Assembly: GCF_004745505.1 (NCBI RefSeq)
Contig: NZ_RKLX01000001.1
Location: forward strand, 186,001 to 250,000
DNA length: 64,000 nucleotides
Reading direction: 5' to 3'
Origin: Levilactobacillus suantsaiihabitans
Lineage (GTDB): Bacteria > Bacillota > Bacilli > Lactobacillales > Lactobacillaceae
In this document: positions 43,167 through 51,276 of the stretch, in pieces
How the letters are laid out: each line of letters opens with the position of its first letter
How positions within the stretch are numbered: position 1 is the stretch's first letter
Position numbers and translations under genes: made by a program
Notes under the pieces: generated by a model
The model's database searches: none
What the model saw: the letters and a program-made list of their open reading frames with translations, nothing else
Told to the model about the DNA's origin: nothing

Positions 43167-44633
43167 TTACTTTAAATACTTCTGCCAATCCGGCACGTCC
43201 AAGAACTTGGCGCGCACGAATTGGTCCTTCATATCAAACGGCACGGTGCCGTCGATGACTAATTTGGACGACATTCCCCGGGTCCGAATCGACTTGGGGT
43301 CATAGGCCGGTCGTTCGGAAGGATCGAGCGGGTGGTTGCGCATCCCGGGTAAGACCAGTAAGTCCTGATCCGCTTGGAAGCGCGTATTCACGGTCCACAT
43401 CACGTCGTTCATATCAAAGATATCGACATCCTCATCGACCAGAATGACCGTCTTTAGCTCCTTAAAGGCCGAAAATGCCAGGAGCGCCGCTTGCCGCTGA
43501 ATCCCCTCGTCGGCCGCATCTGCCTTGTGAATCTGCATGATGGTCATCAGCTTGCCACCACCAGCCGGCGGATTGTACACGTTCAACACCTTGCCGGGAA
43601 TGGCGCGGTTGGTCAACTCTAAAATGCTGGCTTCGGTAGGAATACCGGCCATGCTGACGTGTTCTTCGGAAGGACCGATGACACTTTGCATGATAGGATG
43701 CTCCCGATGGGTAACGGCCGTGACCTTGATCACCTGCAGCGCTGGGTTGGCATCACCATCATAGCCCGGAAATTCTGGCATCGCCTTGCCCGTGTGGGTG
43801 TTGATGTCTTCTTGGATCCGCTCGTGGGGCAAGATGACGCCTTCCAGCGTAAATTCGGAACGGGCAATCGCATTTTCATCGACCGTCAGTGCGGGCGTTA
43901 AGCCGACCGCCTCTTGGCGAATGGCCCCGGCGACGCCCAGTTCGTTGTAGCCCAGCGGCGTGGTCGGCGGCTCAAAGGTACACCCGATGGTAATGGCCGG
44001 GTCTAACCCGATGTTGATGGTCACCGGCATCGGTTCATTGGCATCCTCATATTCTTGGGCAAACGCGCCAATATGGCGGCCGCCCGGCATAATGTAGATG
44101 CCCAGCTTGTCCTTGTCTTCTAAGACCATCCGGTGAATCGTCACGTCACTCATAGTCTTGGCCTTGTTCGACCCCAGCACCACGCCCACCGTGATGTACG
44201 GGCCGGCGTCTTCTGGCGTATTGGTCGGCGCCGCCACTAACTTGCGAATATCAAAATCCGGGTCGGTCGCCCGATGCACGACCTCGTGCACCGGTGCGTC
44301 ATCGACCATCACCGGCGGCACGGGATGTTCCACGGCGTCATTTAAGAATTGCCCCAGCGTGCGCGCATCATGGTGGAACATCAGCCCAACACGTTCACGG
44401 CTGGCCATCAACCCCGTCAATACCCGGGTACCAGCAAATCCCTTGACCTGATTAAACATCATCGCCGGTCCTTCTTGGGTCGGCCGTTGGACCGTCCCGC
44501 CGGCACCGATATAGCGGTATACGCCGGACAGTTCGGCATTGGGATCCACGGGCACGTCGGTGGCGTGGTACTGCCCGGGATGCGTTTGTAACTCTGCTAA
44601 AACTTTGCGTAAATCATACGGTTCGTTTGTCAT
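43167..44633 (-). CDS. lpdC: Gallate decarboxylase catalytic subunit (UbiD-like), LpdC
   Basis: A 488-residue UbiD-family decarboxylase that uses prenylated FMN to remove CO2 from gallate to give pyrogallol (and protocatechuate to catechol). The N-terminus is DLRKVLAELQTHPGQ. NIGLDPAITIGCTFEPPTTPLGYNELGVAGAIR and EFTLEGVILPHERIQED, with the conserved Glu, are core UbiD motifs. GGAGG lies 7 bases before the ATG. In L. plantarum lpdC is distant from lpdB/lpdD as I recall; here they are contiguous. Confidence 0.93.
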   Translation of the reverse strand: MTNEPYDLRKVLAELQTHPGQYHATDVPVDPNAELSGVYRYIGAGGTVQRPTQEGPAMMFNQVKGFAGTRVLTGLMASRERVGLMFHHDARTLGQFLNDAVEHPVPPVMVDDAPVHEVVHRATDPDFDIRKLVAAPTNTPEDAGPYITVGVVLGSNKAKTMSDVTIHRMVLEDKDKLGIYIMPGGRHIGAFAQEYEDANEPMPVTINIGLDPAITIGCTFEPPTTPLGYNELGVAGAIRQEAVGLTPALTVDENAIARSEFTLEGVILPHERIQEDINTHTGKAMPEFPGYDGDANPALQVIKVTAVTHREHPIMQSVIGPSEEHVSMAGIPTEASILELTNRAIPGKVLNVYNPPAGGGKLMTIMQIHKADAADEGIQRQAALLAFSAFKELKTVILVDEDVDIFDMNDVMWTVNTRFQADQDLLVLPGMRNHPLDPSERPAYDPKSIRTRGMSSKLVIDGTVPFDMKDQFVRAKFLDVPDWQKYLK

Positions 44634-44707
44634 GTGCTGACCTCCTTGTCATCTACATCGTCTAGCTTAGCCGGTAAAACGGTTGCAAACAATTCAGATT
44701 TCGACTA

Positions 44708-44723
44708 CTGTTATGCTTAACAG
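44708..44723. promoter_or_regulatory. LysR-type operator between lpdC and its regulator
   Basis: CTGTTA-TGCT-TAACAG, a 6-base dyad with the T-N11-A shape of LysR sites, in the 122-base divergent gap. Confidence 0.6.
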
Positions 44724-44755
44724 GAATAACAGCCAATTTGAGAAAGGACCTGCCC

Positions 44756-45643
44756 ATGACCATTGCCGACCTTTACAACTTCATCACCGTTTATCAAATC
44801 CGCAATATTTCGGACGCTGCCGTTGCCCTGCACCTGACCCAATCGGCGCTGTCCAAACGCCTGAAATCACTTCAGACCGAGTTGAACAGTACCCTGATTT
44901 CCACGCGAAACAAGCGCCAGCTGACCATTACAGAAAGCGGCGAGGTCTTTTTCCGTTACGCGCAGACAATGACGACGCAATACGAGCTCATGACTAGTGA
45001 ACTGGCGGCATACCGCGACCTTAAGCGTGGGACCATCCACGTCGGCACGGTGCCCGTCATGGCTCAATACGGTCTGGCCACGAAGATGAGTCGTTTCATG
45101 GCGACCTATCCGCAGCTCAACATTCGCCTCGAGGAGCTGGAGGGAGCGGTTCTCCTGCACAAATTACAAAATCAGGAACTCGACTTAGGGATCTTGCGCG
45201 ACGTCCAAAGCCAACAGCTCAACCCCTCACAATTTGCCACCGTGACCCTCGCCGACGATGCCCTCAAGGTCGTTTTGGCCGCCGATCATCCCCTCGCCGC
45301 CAAGTCTCAGCTGACCATGGCCGACCTGGCCGCCTTTGAAGTCGTCAGCCTCAATCCGGGCTCCGGCGTGTACGAAAAGATGGGCGAACGCTACCAGCAA
45401 GCCGGCATCACCCCCAACATTCGCTTCACCACGCCACACATCGAAACGCTGCTGGCCATGATCACCGGCACCACGCGGGTGACCTATCTGTTCGCCAAAT
45501 CCGCCGCCCCCTTCCTGTCAGACGCCTTTGTAACGCGGCCCTTTGCCCAACCGCTGATCAGCCACCTGCAGCTGGTCTACCCTCGCGGTACGGTCGCCGC
45601 CGCCACGCAGCGTTTCGTGTCGGCGCTGACCCAGGAGGACTGA
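44756..45643 (+). CDS. LysR-family regulator of gallate metabolism (predicted)
   Basis: A 295-residue LysR protein: HTH at residues 15-45 (RNISDAAVALHLTQSALSKRLKSLQTEL), then a periplasmic-binding-like effector domain. Divergent from lpdC with a dyad between them, so it should control lpdCBD and possibly the tannase, as the LysR regulator TanR does in L. plantarum. AAAGGA precedes the ATG at 44756; the frame from 44738 is rejected. Confidence 0.88.
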   Translation: MTIADLYNFITVYQIRNISDAAVALHLTQSALSKRLKSLQTELNSTLISTRNKRQLTITESGEVFFRYAQTMTTQYELMTSELAAYRDLKRGTIHVGTVPVMAQYGLATKMSRFMATYPQLNIRLEELEGAVLLHKLQNQELDLGILRDVQSQQLNPSQFATVTLADDALKVVLAADHPLAAKSQLTMADLAAFEVVSLNPGSGVYEKMGERYQQAGITPNIRFTTPHIETLLAMITGTTRVTYLFAKSAAPFLSDAFVTRPFAQPLISHLQLVYPRGTVAAATQRFVSALTQED

Positions 45644-45646
45644 CCC

Positions 45647-46207
45647 ATGGATAACTTGTTGATCTTGCGGGGCATCAATACCGGCACGGCCCACCGGATC
45701 CCCATGGCCAACTTGCGCGACTGGCTGCGGGCGGCCGGCTTTGCTCGGGTACAGACCGTGGGCAATACCGGCAACGGCGTGTTCACCAGTGACACCCCGT
45801 TGACCGCAGACACGGACCGCGTGGCAAATCTGCTGGCTACACACGTCGACTTTGATCAGCCATTTGGCCTCATGGCCGGTCCGGACTTCTTGCACGAGCT
45901 GGCCCAGGCGCCGGACTGGTGGACGGACGCCGCCCCGGGTCAGCACATGTTACTGTTTAAGCTGACGACCTATGCGCTTAATCAGGATACCTGGTTGACG
46001 CACCAGCTGACCGCCAACGACCGCGTGGCCATCACGCCACACCTGATCTTTTGGACCGTCACCGCGCCAGACTTCCGCCATTCCGGCTACGGCCAATTGA
46101 CCGGCACCCCGTTTTATCACCAGACCAGTACGCGCAGTTATCGCACGGCGCAGCGCCTACAACGGCTTTTGGTTCAGCGCGGTCAGTCAACGTGCTATAC
46201 TAAGTAA
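45647..46207 (+). CDS. DUF1697-family protein
   Basis: A 186-residue protein of the DUF1697 type: starts NLLILRGINTGTAHRIPMANLRDWLRAAGFARVQTVGNTGNGVF, the family N-terminal pattern (ALLRGINVG... MAELR... G... V.T...SGNVVF), and ends with TSTRSYRTAQRL. It starts 3 bases after the LysR stop with GGAGG inside the LysR end, so it is co-transcribed. Function unknown. Confidence 0.8.
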   Translation: MDNLLILRGINTGTAHRIPMANLRDWLRAAGFARVQTVGNTGNGVFTSDTPLTADTDRVANLLATHVDFDQPFGLMAGPDFLHELAQAPDWWTDAAPGQHMLLFKLTTYALNQDTWLTHQLTANDRVAITPHLIFWTVTAPDFRHSGYGQLTGTPFYHQTSTRSYRTAQRLQRLLVQRGQSTCYTK

Positions 46208-46233
46208 ACGACTCATTTGGGAGGAACCTATTC

Positions 46234-46644
46234 ATGATCAAACCTGTGATTCACGACCAGACCCGCCTGGCCCAACCCTCAGCCCCCGCCACGGTGGCGG
46301 ATACGGCGACCGTGACCGATCTGCTCGATACCCTGAAGGCCAATAGCGAAAACTGCGTGGGCATGGCCGCCAACATGATTGGCGTCAATCGGCGCATCAT
46401 CGTCGTTGACCTGGGCCTGTTGCCCATCGCCATGATCAACCCAGTCATCACCAAACACGCCGGTCCCTACCAGACCAGCGAAGGCTGCCTGTCGCTGAGT
46501 GGCGAACGGCCAACGCAGCGCTTCAAGACGATTGACGTGGACTTTTTAAACGCCGCCTTTCAGCCACAACATCAGACCTTCACCGGCTTCGTGGCCCAGA
46601 TCATCCAACACGAGGTCGACCACTGTAACGGGATTTTGATTTAG
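46234..46644 (+). CDS. Peptide deformylase-like protein
   Basis: A 136-residue protein with the deformylase metal site: EGCLSLSG (Cys ligand) and QHEVDHCNG (two His ligands plus catalytic Glu). Motif I is CVGMAANMIG, where classical deformylases have Gly-x-Gly-x-Ala-Ala-x-Gln; the glutamine is replaced by Met. It is likely a secondary Def paralogue (Def2-like) rather than the essential enzyme. GGGAGG is 9 bases before the ATG. Confidence 0.85.
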   Translation: MIKPVIHDQTRLAQPSAPATVADTATVTDLLDTLKANSENCVGMAANMIGVNRRIIVVDLGLLPIAMINPVITKHAGPYQTSEGCLSLSGERPTQRFKTIDVDFLNAAFQPQHQTFTGFVAQIIQHEVDHCNGILI

Positions 46645-46669
46645 CTTGCCATTAAAATAGTACTAAAAT

Positions 46670-46697
46670 AGAGCCTGGGAAAATTTTTCCAGGCTCT
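46670..46697 (+). terminator. Terminator of the deformylase-like gene
   Basis: AGAGCCTGG / CCAGGCTCT stem with TTTC. It also forms the terminator-like end of repeat copy C. Confidence 0.8.
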
Positions 46698-46822
46698 TTC
46701 ATATCCCCTTTACATAGCTGAAACGTGCGCCAAAAGGCAGCCGGTTCCGCTTAAAACTGATAACCAAACAATCCCAAACCCGGATTATTCGGTTATCAGC
46801 CTTAATGCTCGCCGGCTAATCG
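46670..46822 (-). repeat. Dispersed structured repeat, full copy C
   Basis: Read on the minus strand it matches copy A (9067-9202) along its length: outer stem AGCCGG / CCGGCT (46812-46817 with 46739-46744), inner stem CTGATAACC / GGTTATCAG (46791-46799 with 46757-46765), conserved GGCGCACGTTTCAGCTATG, and a final hairpin. The stems differ from copy A at two base pairs, both compensated. It lies between convergent genes and overlaps the last codons of the membrane protein gene. Confidence 0.82.
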
Positions 46823-47208
46823 CCTTTGGGCCCACTCTTTTTTTGCTGTGGTCGTAATTTCAGCCAGCCCCAGCCAATCAAGCCGAGGTTAAAAATCATG
46901 AGCAAGGCCCACAACCACAGGTAGTCGCTGATGACGTCAGGCACCTGGGAGTGCCACAGGGCCACTGTCATAACCACGATGATGATCACGTTGGCACCGA
47001 GCCCCCAGCGCTTGGTCCGCCGCCGCTGGGCAAACGCCGTCGCTAAGGCCAACCCAATCAAGACCGCCGTGAGCAGCAGGTTGCCTTGCCGCCAGTCGAA
47101 TTCGACGCCTAAGCTCGTGTAAGTCGCCGGCTGTAGCGAGATGATCAAGAGAAACATCAGGCTTCCAACCACATTGAGTAAGGGCACACAACCATACAGT
47201 CTCTGCAT
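46816..47208 (-). CDS. Small membrane protein of unknown function
   Basis: A 130-residue protein with four hydrophobic segments (PLLNVVGSLMFLLIISL, LLLTAVLIGLALATAFA, VIIIVVMTVALW, WALLMIFNLGLIGWGWL) and a basic tail ending KKSGPKGD. No family recognised. The ATG at 47208 has AGGGG 8 bases upstream. Its end overlaps the outer stem of repeat copy C. Confidence 0.65.
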   Translation of the reverse strand: MQRLYGCVPLLNVVGSLMFLLIISLQPATYTSLGVEFDWRQGNLLLTAVLIGLALATAFAQRRRTKRWGLGANVIIIVVMTVALWHSQVPDVISDYLWLWALLMIFNLGLIGWGWLKLRPQQKKSGPKGD

Positions 47209-47485
47209 CTTCGTCACCCCTTCGTGTTCCCTTCATGATAGGGAGATTGCCCGGAAAAGTAAACCAAAACGCTGGGGCTAAGTTATGTGACGTGACTAAC
47301 GACTTGCGGGTGGGATATTTCTACCTACAGATTGAATATGGGATGAGCAGCGATTTAACCTAACCGCAGGCCGGCATCAGCCGTGGGAAACTGCTTAGTG
47401 ACACAACGTTGGCCTAGGTTCAACGGCAACATTAGTCGATACCGCGAGCCCAACTCTGTGTCGATTGTCATCACCGTAGCCGGGA

Positions 47486-47650
47486 GTTCGCCAAATATGG
47501 GCTCAGCCGTGGGAGTTCCCTTAGCGGTGACTTTGGCCGCTTAGGGAACTGGCGTCTTTGAGACGTGATTTTCGGCTCAAAGCGAGGGCGAGACCACCCT
47601 TTGGCTCGACCGGTCCGCCCCACCGCGTTCCAGTCCCATATTTGGCGAAC
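47486..47650. other. Structured intergenic element (RNA or repeat candidate)
   Basis: GTTCGCCAAATATGGG (47486-47501) is a perfect inverted match of 47635-47650. Inside are a hairpin of 14-base arms with one mismatch (47514-47527 with 47537-47550) and CGTCT-TTG-AGACG (47553-47565). The stretch 47218-47485 is non-coding; 47378-47404 repeats part of the element (CAGCCGTGGGA ... CTTAG). A minus-strand frame across it shows no protein-like features. Confidence 0.6.
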
Positions 47651-47696
47651 GGTAGGCGGCCAAGCCGGGTAACCAAAACGCAGGTATCCGGTTTCG

Positions 47697-49106
47697 CTAC
47701 CCCGCAGTTTGGCACAACCCGTCGATCCAGTCGAAGAGGTCTGGCAGGTCGTAATCTCCGCTGTGGGGCGTCGCCCAAGGTAGGGCGAAGTCCACGTCGT
47801 AGCCGCGATTGGCCAATTTAGTTGCCAAGATGACGGGGATGGCAAAAGACGTATCGCGGTCGGCCGCCCCGTGGCGAATCCGCCAGTGTGGGGCTACGTG
47901 ACTTTGCTTTTTCAATAAGTATGTTAATGGATTGACTGCTGCTACCAAATCGGCATCGGCCAACGTGGCCGGGACCGCGCTGTGGGCCTGTGCGAACGGC
48001 GTAAAGTGCCGCGCCGCTGTCAGTCGATTGCCGAACAGGTCATTTTCCGGATTGCGTAAATCCAGCGCATCGAAGGCGGGGACGGACTTCATCCGGGTAA
48101 TCGCGCGCAAATACTGGGGCCAGTCGATACGGGTCACGGTATGGCCACTGACAATCACGCCGGCATACTTAGTCACGTCTTGGCCCGCATCCAAGGCCGT
48201 CTGCGCCGAATCCTTGAGGTAGCGCAAAATTTGTGTTTTAAAACTCCCCTCACCCGTGTGATCCAGCGACAAGGGATTGCCTGCGCGGTCCTTTAATTCG
48301 AGACCGTTGACATACGGGATGAACGCCGCTTTGAGTTGCGGTGACAACGCCCGTTCCTGCTCACTGAGATGGCCGTGAATGGGCGTGCAAATTTGACGGT
48401 TATCCTCAACACGAATCCGCTGGCGATGCCACTGGTCGATCCCGCTAAATTCCCATTCGTACGCCGCATCGGCGTGTTCCAGGTTGTGGATTGGGCAATA
48501 AGCCGACACGGCAAAAATGTCGTCGGTGGCCGGGGCCGCCCCCAGGTCTTGCAGGCGGCTTTCGAAAAAGTCTGCATTGCCGCTGGCCCCCATCAACGCG
48601 GACGTGGCCCCACCAGCACTGGTCCCATTGGTAATGATACGTTCAGGATTCCCCGGCAGACGCCCAGCGTTGAACTTTACGTAGCGCACGGCCGCCTTCA
48701 TATCCACGATAAAGGCCGGCGCCTTGCCGGTATTTTGCCCCTGACCATCCGTCTGGGTGCGTCCGCGTAAGCCTGCCGTAACCACCACGTAGCCACGTTT
48801 CAGGGCCCGTAAGATGGTATCGCCACGACTGTAAACGGCCAGATTACCTGGAAAGTCTTGGGGTCCCGGCAAGTAACCGCCCACGGTATTGGGCATGAAG
48901 ATAGGCGCCGTCACACGTTGGTACCCATTGACTGTCCCACCATTGAAGTATGGCGTGGGCACGAAAACGTTGAGCCGCTGAATTGGGTCCACGGGCATCG
49001 TCACGTAGGTCAGGTCCATAAACGCCCGGTAAGTGACCGGTTGCCCGTCGACCTGGGCCGTGTGGTCTTGTCCTTGAGTATCATCGAATCGTAAGGGCGT
49101 TGGCAT
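47697..49106 (-). CDS. tanB: Tannase (tannin acyl hydrolase)
   Basis: A 469-residue esterase, the same length as the characterised L. plantarum tannase and similar to it along the whole chain: IFMPNTVGGYLPGPQDFPG, FIVDMKAAVRYVKFNAGRLPGN, the nucleophile in NGTSAGGATSALMGASGN, then WRIRHGAADRDTSFAIP (Asp) and ATPHSGDYDLPDLFDWIDGLC (His). It splits gallotannins and gallate esters, releasing gallate for LpdC. No signal peptide, so intracellular. The ATG at 49106 has GGAGGA upstream; the frame from 49121 is rejected. Confidence 0.95.
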   Translation of the reverse strand: MPTPLRFDDTQGQDHTAQVDGQPVTYRAFMDLTYVTMPVDPIQRLNVFVPTPYFNGGTVNGYQRVTAPIFMPNTVGGYLPGPQDFPGNLAVYSRGDTILRALKRGYVVVTAGLRGRTQTDGQGQNTGKAPAFIVDMKAAVRYVKFNAGRLPGNPERIITNGTSAGGATSALMGASGNADFFESRLQDLGAAPATDDIFAVSAYCPIHNLEHADAAYEWEFSGIDQWHRQRIRVEDNRQICTPIHGHLSEQERALSPQLKAAFIPYVNGLELKDRAGNPLSLDHTGEGSFKTQILRYLKDSAQTALDAGQDVTKYAGVIVSGHTVTRIDWPQYLRAITRMKSVPAFDALDLRNPENDLFGNRLTAARHFTPFAQAHSAVPATLADADLVAAVNPLTYLLKKQSHVAPHWRIRHGAADRDTSFAIPVILATKLANRGYDVDFALPWATPHSGDYDLPDLFDWIDGLCQTAG

Positions 49107-49144
49107 GTTAAATTCCTCCATTTCAAACCGTTGTTATTGGCTCT

Positions 49145-49173
49145 ACTGTAGTGGAAATCCACCGCTGGTGCAA
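49145..49173 (-). promoter_or_regulatory. Tannase promoter with dyad in the spacer
   Basis: Minus strand TTGCAC - 17 bases - TACAGT, with the palindrome GTGGA-TT-TCCAC in the spacer, about 40 bases before the start codon. The dyad differs from the one at lpdC. Confidence 0.5.
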
Positions 49174-49189
49174 TTCTTTTGCCAATTTT

Positions 49190-49600
49190 CTACGCCTGAT
49201 TACGGTCCTGAATGAAGTCAACCAGCTCCCACCAATTCGGCAATGGCGGTCGTTTACCGCCGGAAATGCGGGTGATTTTGGTCGGCCAACTGACCTGGTA
49301 GTCGATCTCCGTGGCCGCAAATAAATTGCCCTGATAGCCCTTGAGATAGCTGTTGACCCGGCCATCGAATTGAATCACATCACCGGCCTTTAGCTGGCCC
49401 AACTTCTGAAACCCCTTGGTCAAGTTAAACCACAGGTGATCCGTCATCAGCTGCTGATTACCGAGGAGCCGGACCTCGCGCAATAAAATGGTCGCCTCCT
49501 GGCCGCGATACCCCGCCTTTAAGCCATAGCGTTCGAATGTCCCCTGAAATCGGTGGCGCTGGTCGTTGCCCAACCGGGCCAAGCGCTTGCGTGTTGTCAT
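49190..49600 (-). CDS. Hypothetical protein, possible OB-fold
   Basis: A 136-residue soluble protein: basic N-terminus (TTRKRLARLGNDQRHRFQGTFERYG), then beta-rich segments (EATILLREVRLLGN, LKAGDVIQFDGRVNSYLKGY), ending near PNWWELVDFIQDRN. The KAGDVIQFDGRV segment suggests a small beta-barrel such as an OB-fold. No function can be given. Similar single-copy proteins exist in lactobacilli as far as I recall. Confidence 0.65.
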   Translation of the reverse strand: MTTRKRLARLGNDQRHRFQGTFERYGLKAGYRGQEATILLREVRLLGNQQLMTDHLWFNLTKGFQKLGQLKAGDVIQFDGRVNSYLKGYQGNLFAATEIDYQVSWPTKITRISGGKRPPLPNWWELVDFIQDRNQA

Positions 49601-49797
49601 GGTTGTTGCCCCCTTTACAGAACAACTCCGTGAAGATTGGTCAAATATTTTTCCAACGAGGCAATTTTTTCAGTTTGTGAACTGTGCGAGCCGTTTTAGT
49701 TGTTGTAAGCGTTACCATCAGGTAGAATAAATTCAGCTATTTCACAAGTGATGCCGCCCTTCATTATTTTACTAATCAACGAAAGCGAGCGATTATT

Positions 49798-51237
49798 ATG
49801 CAGAACCTGTCCCGGCACATTTCGTTTCCCCGCCTCTTGATCTTAGGTGCGTCCAGCGTGATTGGCAGTAGCTGGATCTACACCAACGGGATTTTCTTTG
49901 ACAAGTACGGCGCCGGGGGCGAAATTTTCGGCTTCATGCTGGCCACGCTTATCACGGTGTTGGCCTCACTGTCTTTTGCGGAACTGTCGTCCATCTTTCC
50001 GCGTAGTGGTGGACCCGTGGTTTACAGCTACCTGGCGTTTGGGAAACGTTGGGGCTTTGCGACCGGCTGGGCGATCTTGGGCGCCTATTTGAGCGCGCTG
50101 TCCTTTTACGTCACGGCTTCTAGCATGTTGCTGGCGACCCTGGTGCCCCAGATTTCAACGGGGCCGGGCTACACGATTGCCGGGGCCCACGTTTCCTTGA
50201 TGGAACTGGCGATTGGCGTGGCCTTCACACTCTTCATTTTTGCGCTTAACGTTCGCGGCACCAAGCTGACGGCGGGCGTACAAGCCGTGTTGTTTATCGG
50301 ACTGGTCATCTTGGGTGGTCTGCTGATTATCACCGGCTTTTCGCAAGGAAGCGTCCACAACTTCTGGCCGGCCTTCGCCGCGGGTAGTACGCCGTGGGCC
50401 AACGTGGTCCGCTTCGTCCTGCCTGCCATGACCTTTCTGACTGGTTGGGAGGTCGTCACGATTCTGGCGGAAGAAGCCGCGATGCCCCCGCGGAAGATCG
50501 GTAAGGCAGTGGTCGGCGCCATTTTGCTGGCGGCAAGCTACTACATCGTGGTCCTCCTGGCCAGCGCCTGGGTCTACCCGTGGGAAAAGACGGCCACCTT
50601 CAGCATGGGCTCCATCACGGCCTTCACCGCGGCGGGCTTCCCGTTGCTGGGCACGGCGGCCTATCTGATTGCCTTTTTGGGCCTGTTGACCAGCTTCATC
50701 GGCCTGTTCACGGCGGCACCACGGCTGATCTTATCCCTGGCACGGGCAGGACTATTGCCACCCCAATTTGCCAAAATCAATGAAAAACACAATACACCGG
50801 TCAACGCGACGGTCCTGGTATTGGTCTTTGCGGTCGGCTTCGGTTGGCTGGGGAAAGGCGCCATGACCTACTTCCTGGACCTCGGCGGCTTCTTCGTGGC
50901 CATGGCCTGGGCCATCACGGCTGCGGCCCTGTGGCGCATTCGGCAGACCTACCCAACACTGAATGGTGGCTTTCGGCTGAAACGCCTGTGGCCCAGTCTC
51001 TTGGGCGGTCTGCTGGCGATTTTGATTGCGGTGGCGACCCTGTATCCCAAGTCACCGGTTGCACTGGCCTGGCCGACGGAGTACATCATGCTCGCCGTGT
51101 GGCTGGGCCTGGGCCTGCTGTTCTACTGGTTGGGTCGACGCGAACATCAGCCCCAAGACGTGGCATTGCACCACCTGCTGGGCGAACAGGAATTTACGCG
51201 CCTGATTAACGTAAAAGAACAGGAAAAAACTGAATAG
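49798..51237 (+). CDS. APC-family amino acid permease
   Basis: A 479-residue, ~12-helix transporter of the amino acid-polyamine-organocation superfamily. Helix 1 has ILGASSVIGSSWIYTNG, replacing the usual G-x-G-I-F pattern; helix 2 has SLSFAELSSIFPRSGGPVVYS, and FTAAPRLILSLARAGLLPPQFAKINEKHNTPVNA is the classical loop. The substrate is unknown. Own terminator downstream. Confidence 0.88.
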   Translation: MQNLSRHISFPRLLILGASSVIGSSWIYTNGIFFDKYGAGGEIFGFMLATLITVLASLSFAELSSIFPRSGGPVVYSYLAFGKRWGFATGWAILGAYLSALSFYVTASSMLLATLVPQISTGPGYTIAGAHVSLMELAIGVAFTLFIFALNVRGTKLTAGVQAVLFIGLVILGGLLIITGFSQGSVHNFWPAFAAGSTPWANVVRFVLPAMTFLTGWEVVTILAEEAAMPPRKIGKAVVGAILLAASYYIVVLLASAWVYPWEKTATFSMGSITAFTAAGFPLLGTAAYLIAFLGLLTSFIGLFTAAPRLILSLARAGLLPPQFAKINEKHNTPVNATVLVLVFAVGFGWLGKGAMTYFLDLGGFFVAMAWAITAAALWRIRQTYPTLNGGFRLKRLWPSLLGGLLAILIAVATLYPKSPVALAWPTEYIMLAVWLGLGLLFYWLGRREHQPQDVALHHLLGEQEFTRLINVKEQEKTE

Positions 51238-51238
51238 C

Positions 51239-51271
51239 AAAAAAAGCCGGGGAAAACTTCCGCGGCTTTTT
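51239..51271. terminator. Bidirectional terminator between the permease and hbd-like genes
   Basis: AAAAAAAGCCG / CGGCTTTTT stem with inner GGAA/TTCC, between convergent genes. Confidence 0.85.
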
Positions 51272-51276
51272 CATGG

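Noticed and set aside
47471-47845. Minus-strand ORF of 124 codons across the 47.5 kb element
   Set aside because: It lies in a palindromic non-coding region and runs out of frame into the tannase gene; there is no ribosome site and composition is not protein-like.
49798-51237. APC permease as a gallate importer for the tannin cluster
   Set aside because: The family fits amino acid permeases, it is on the opposite strand beyond another gene, and nothing in the sequence indicates an aromatic acid substrate.
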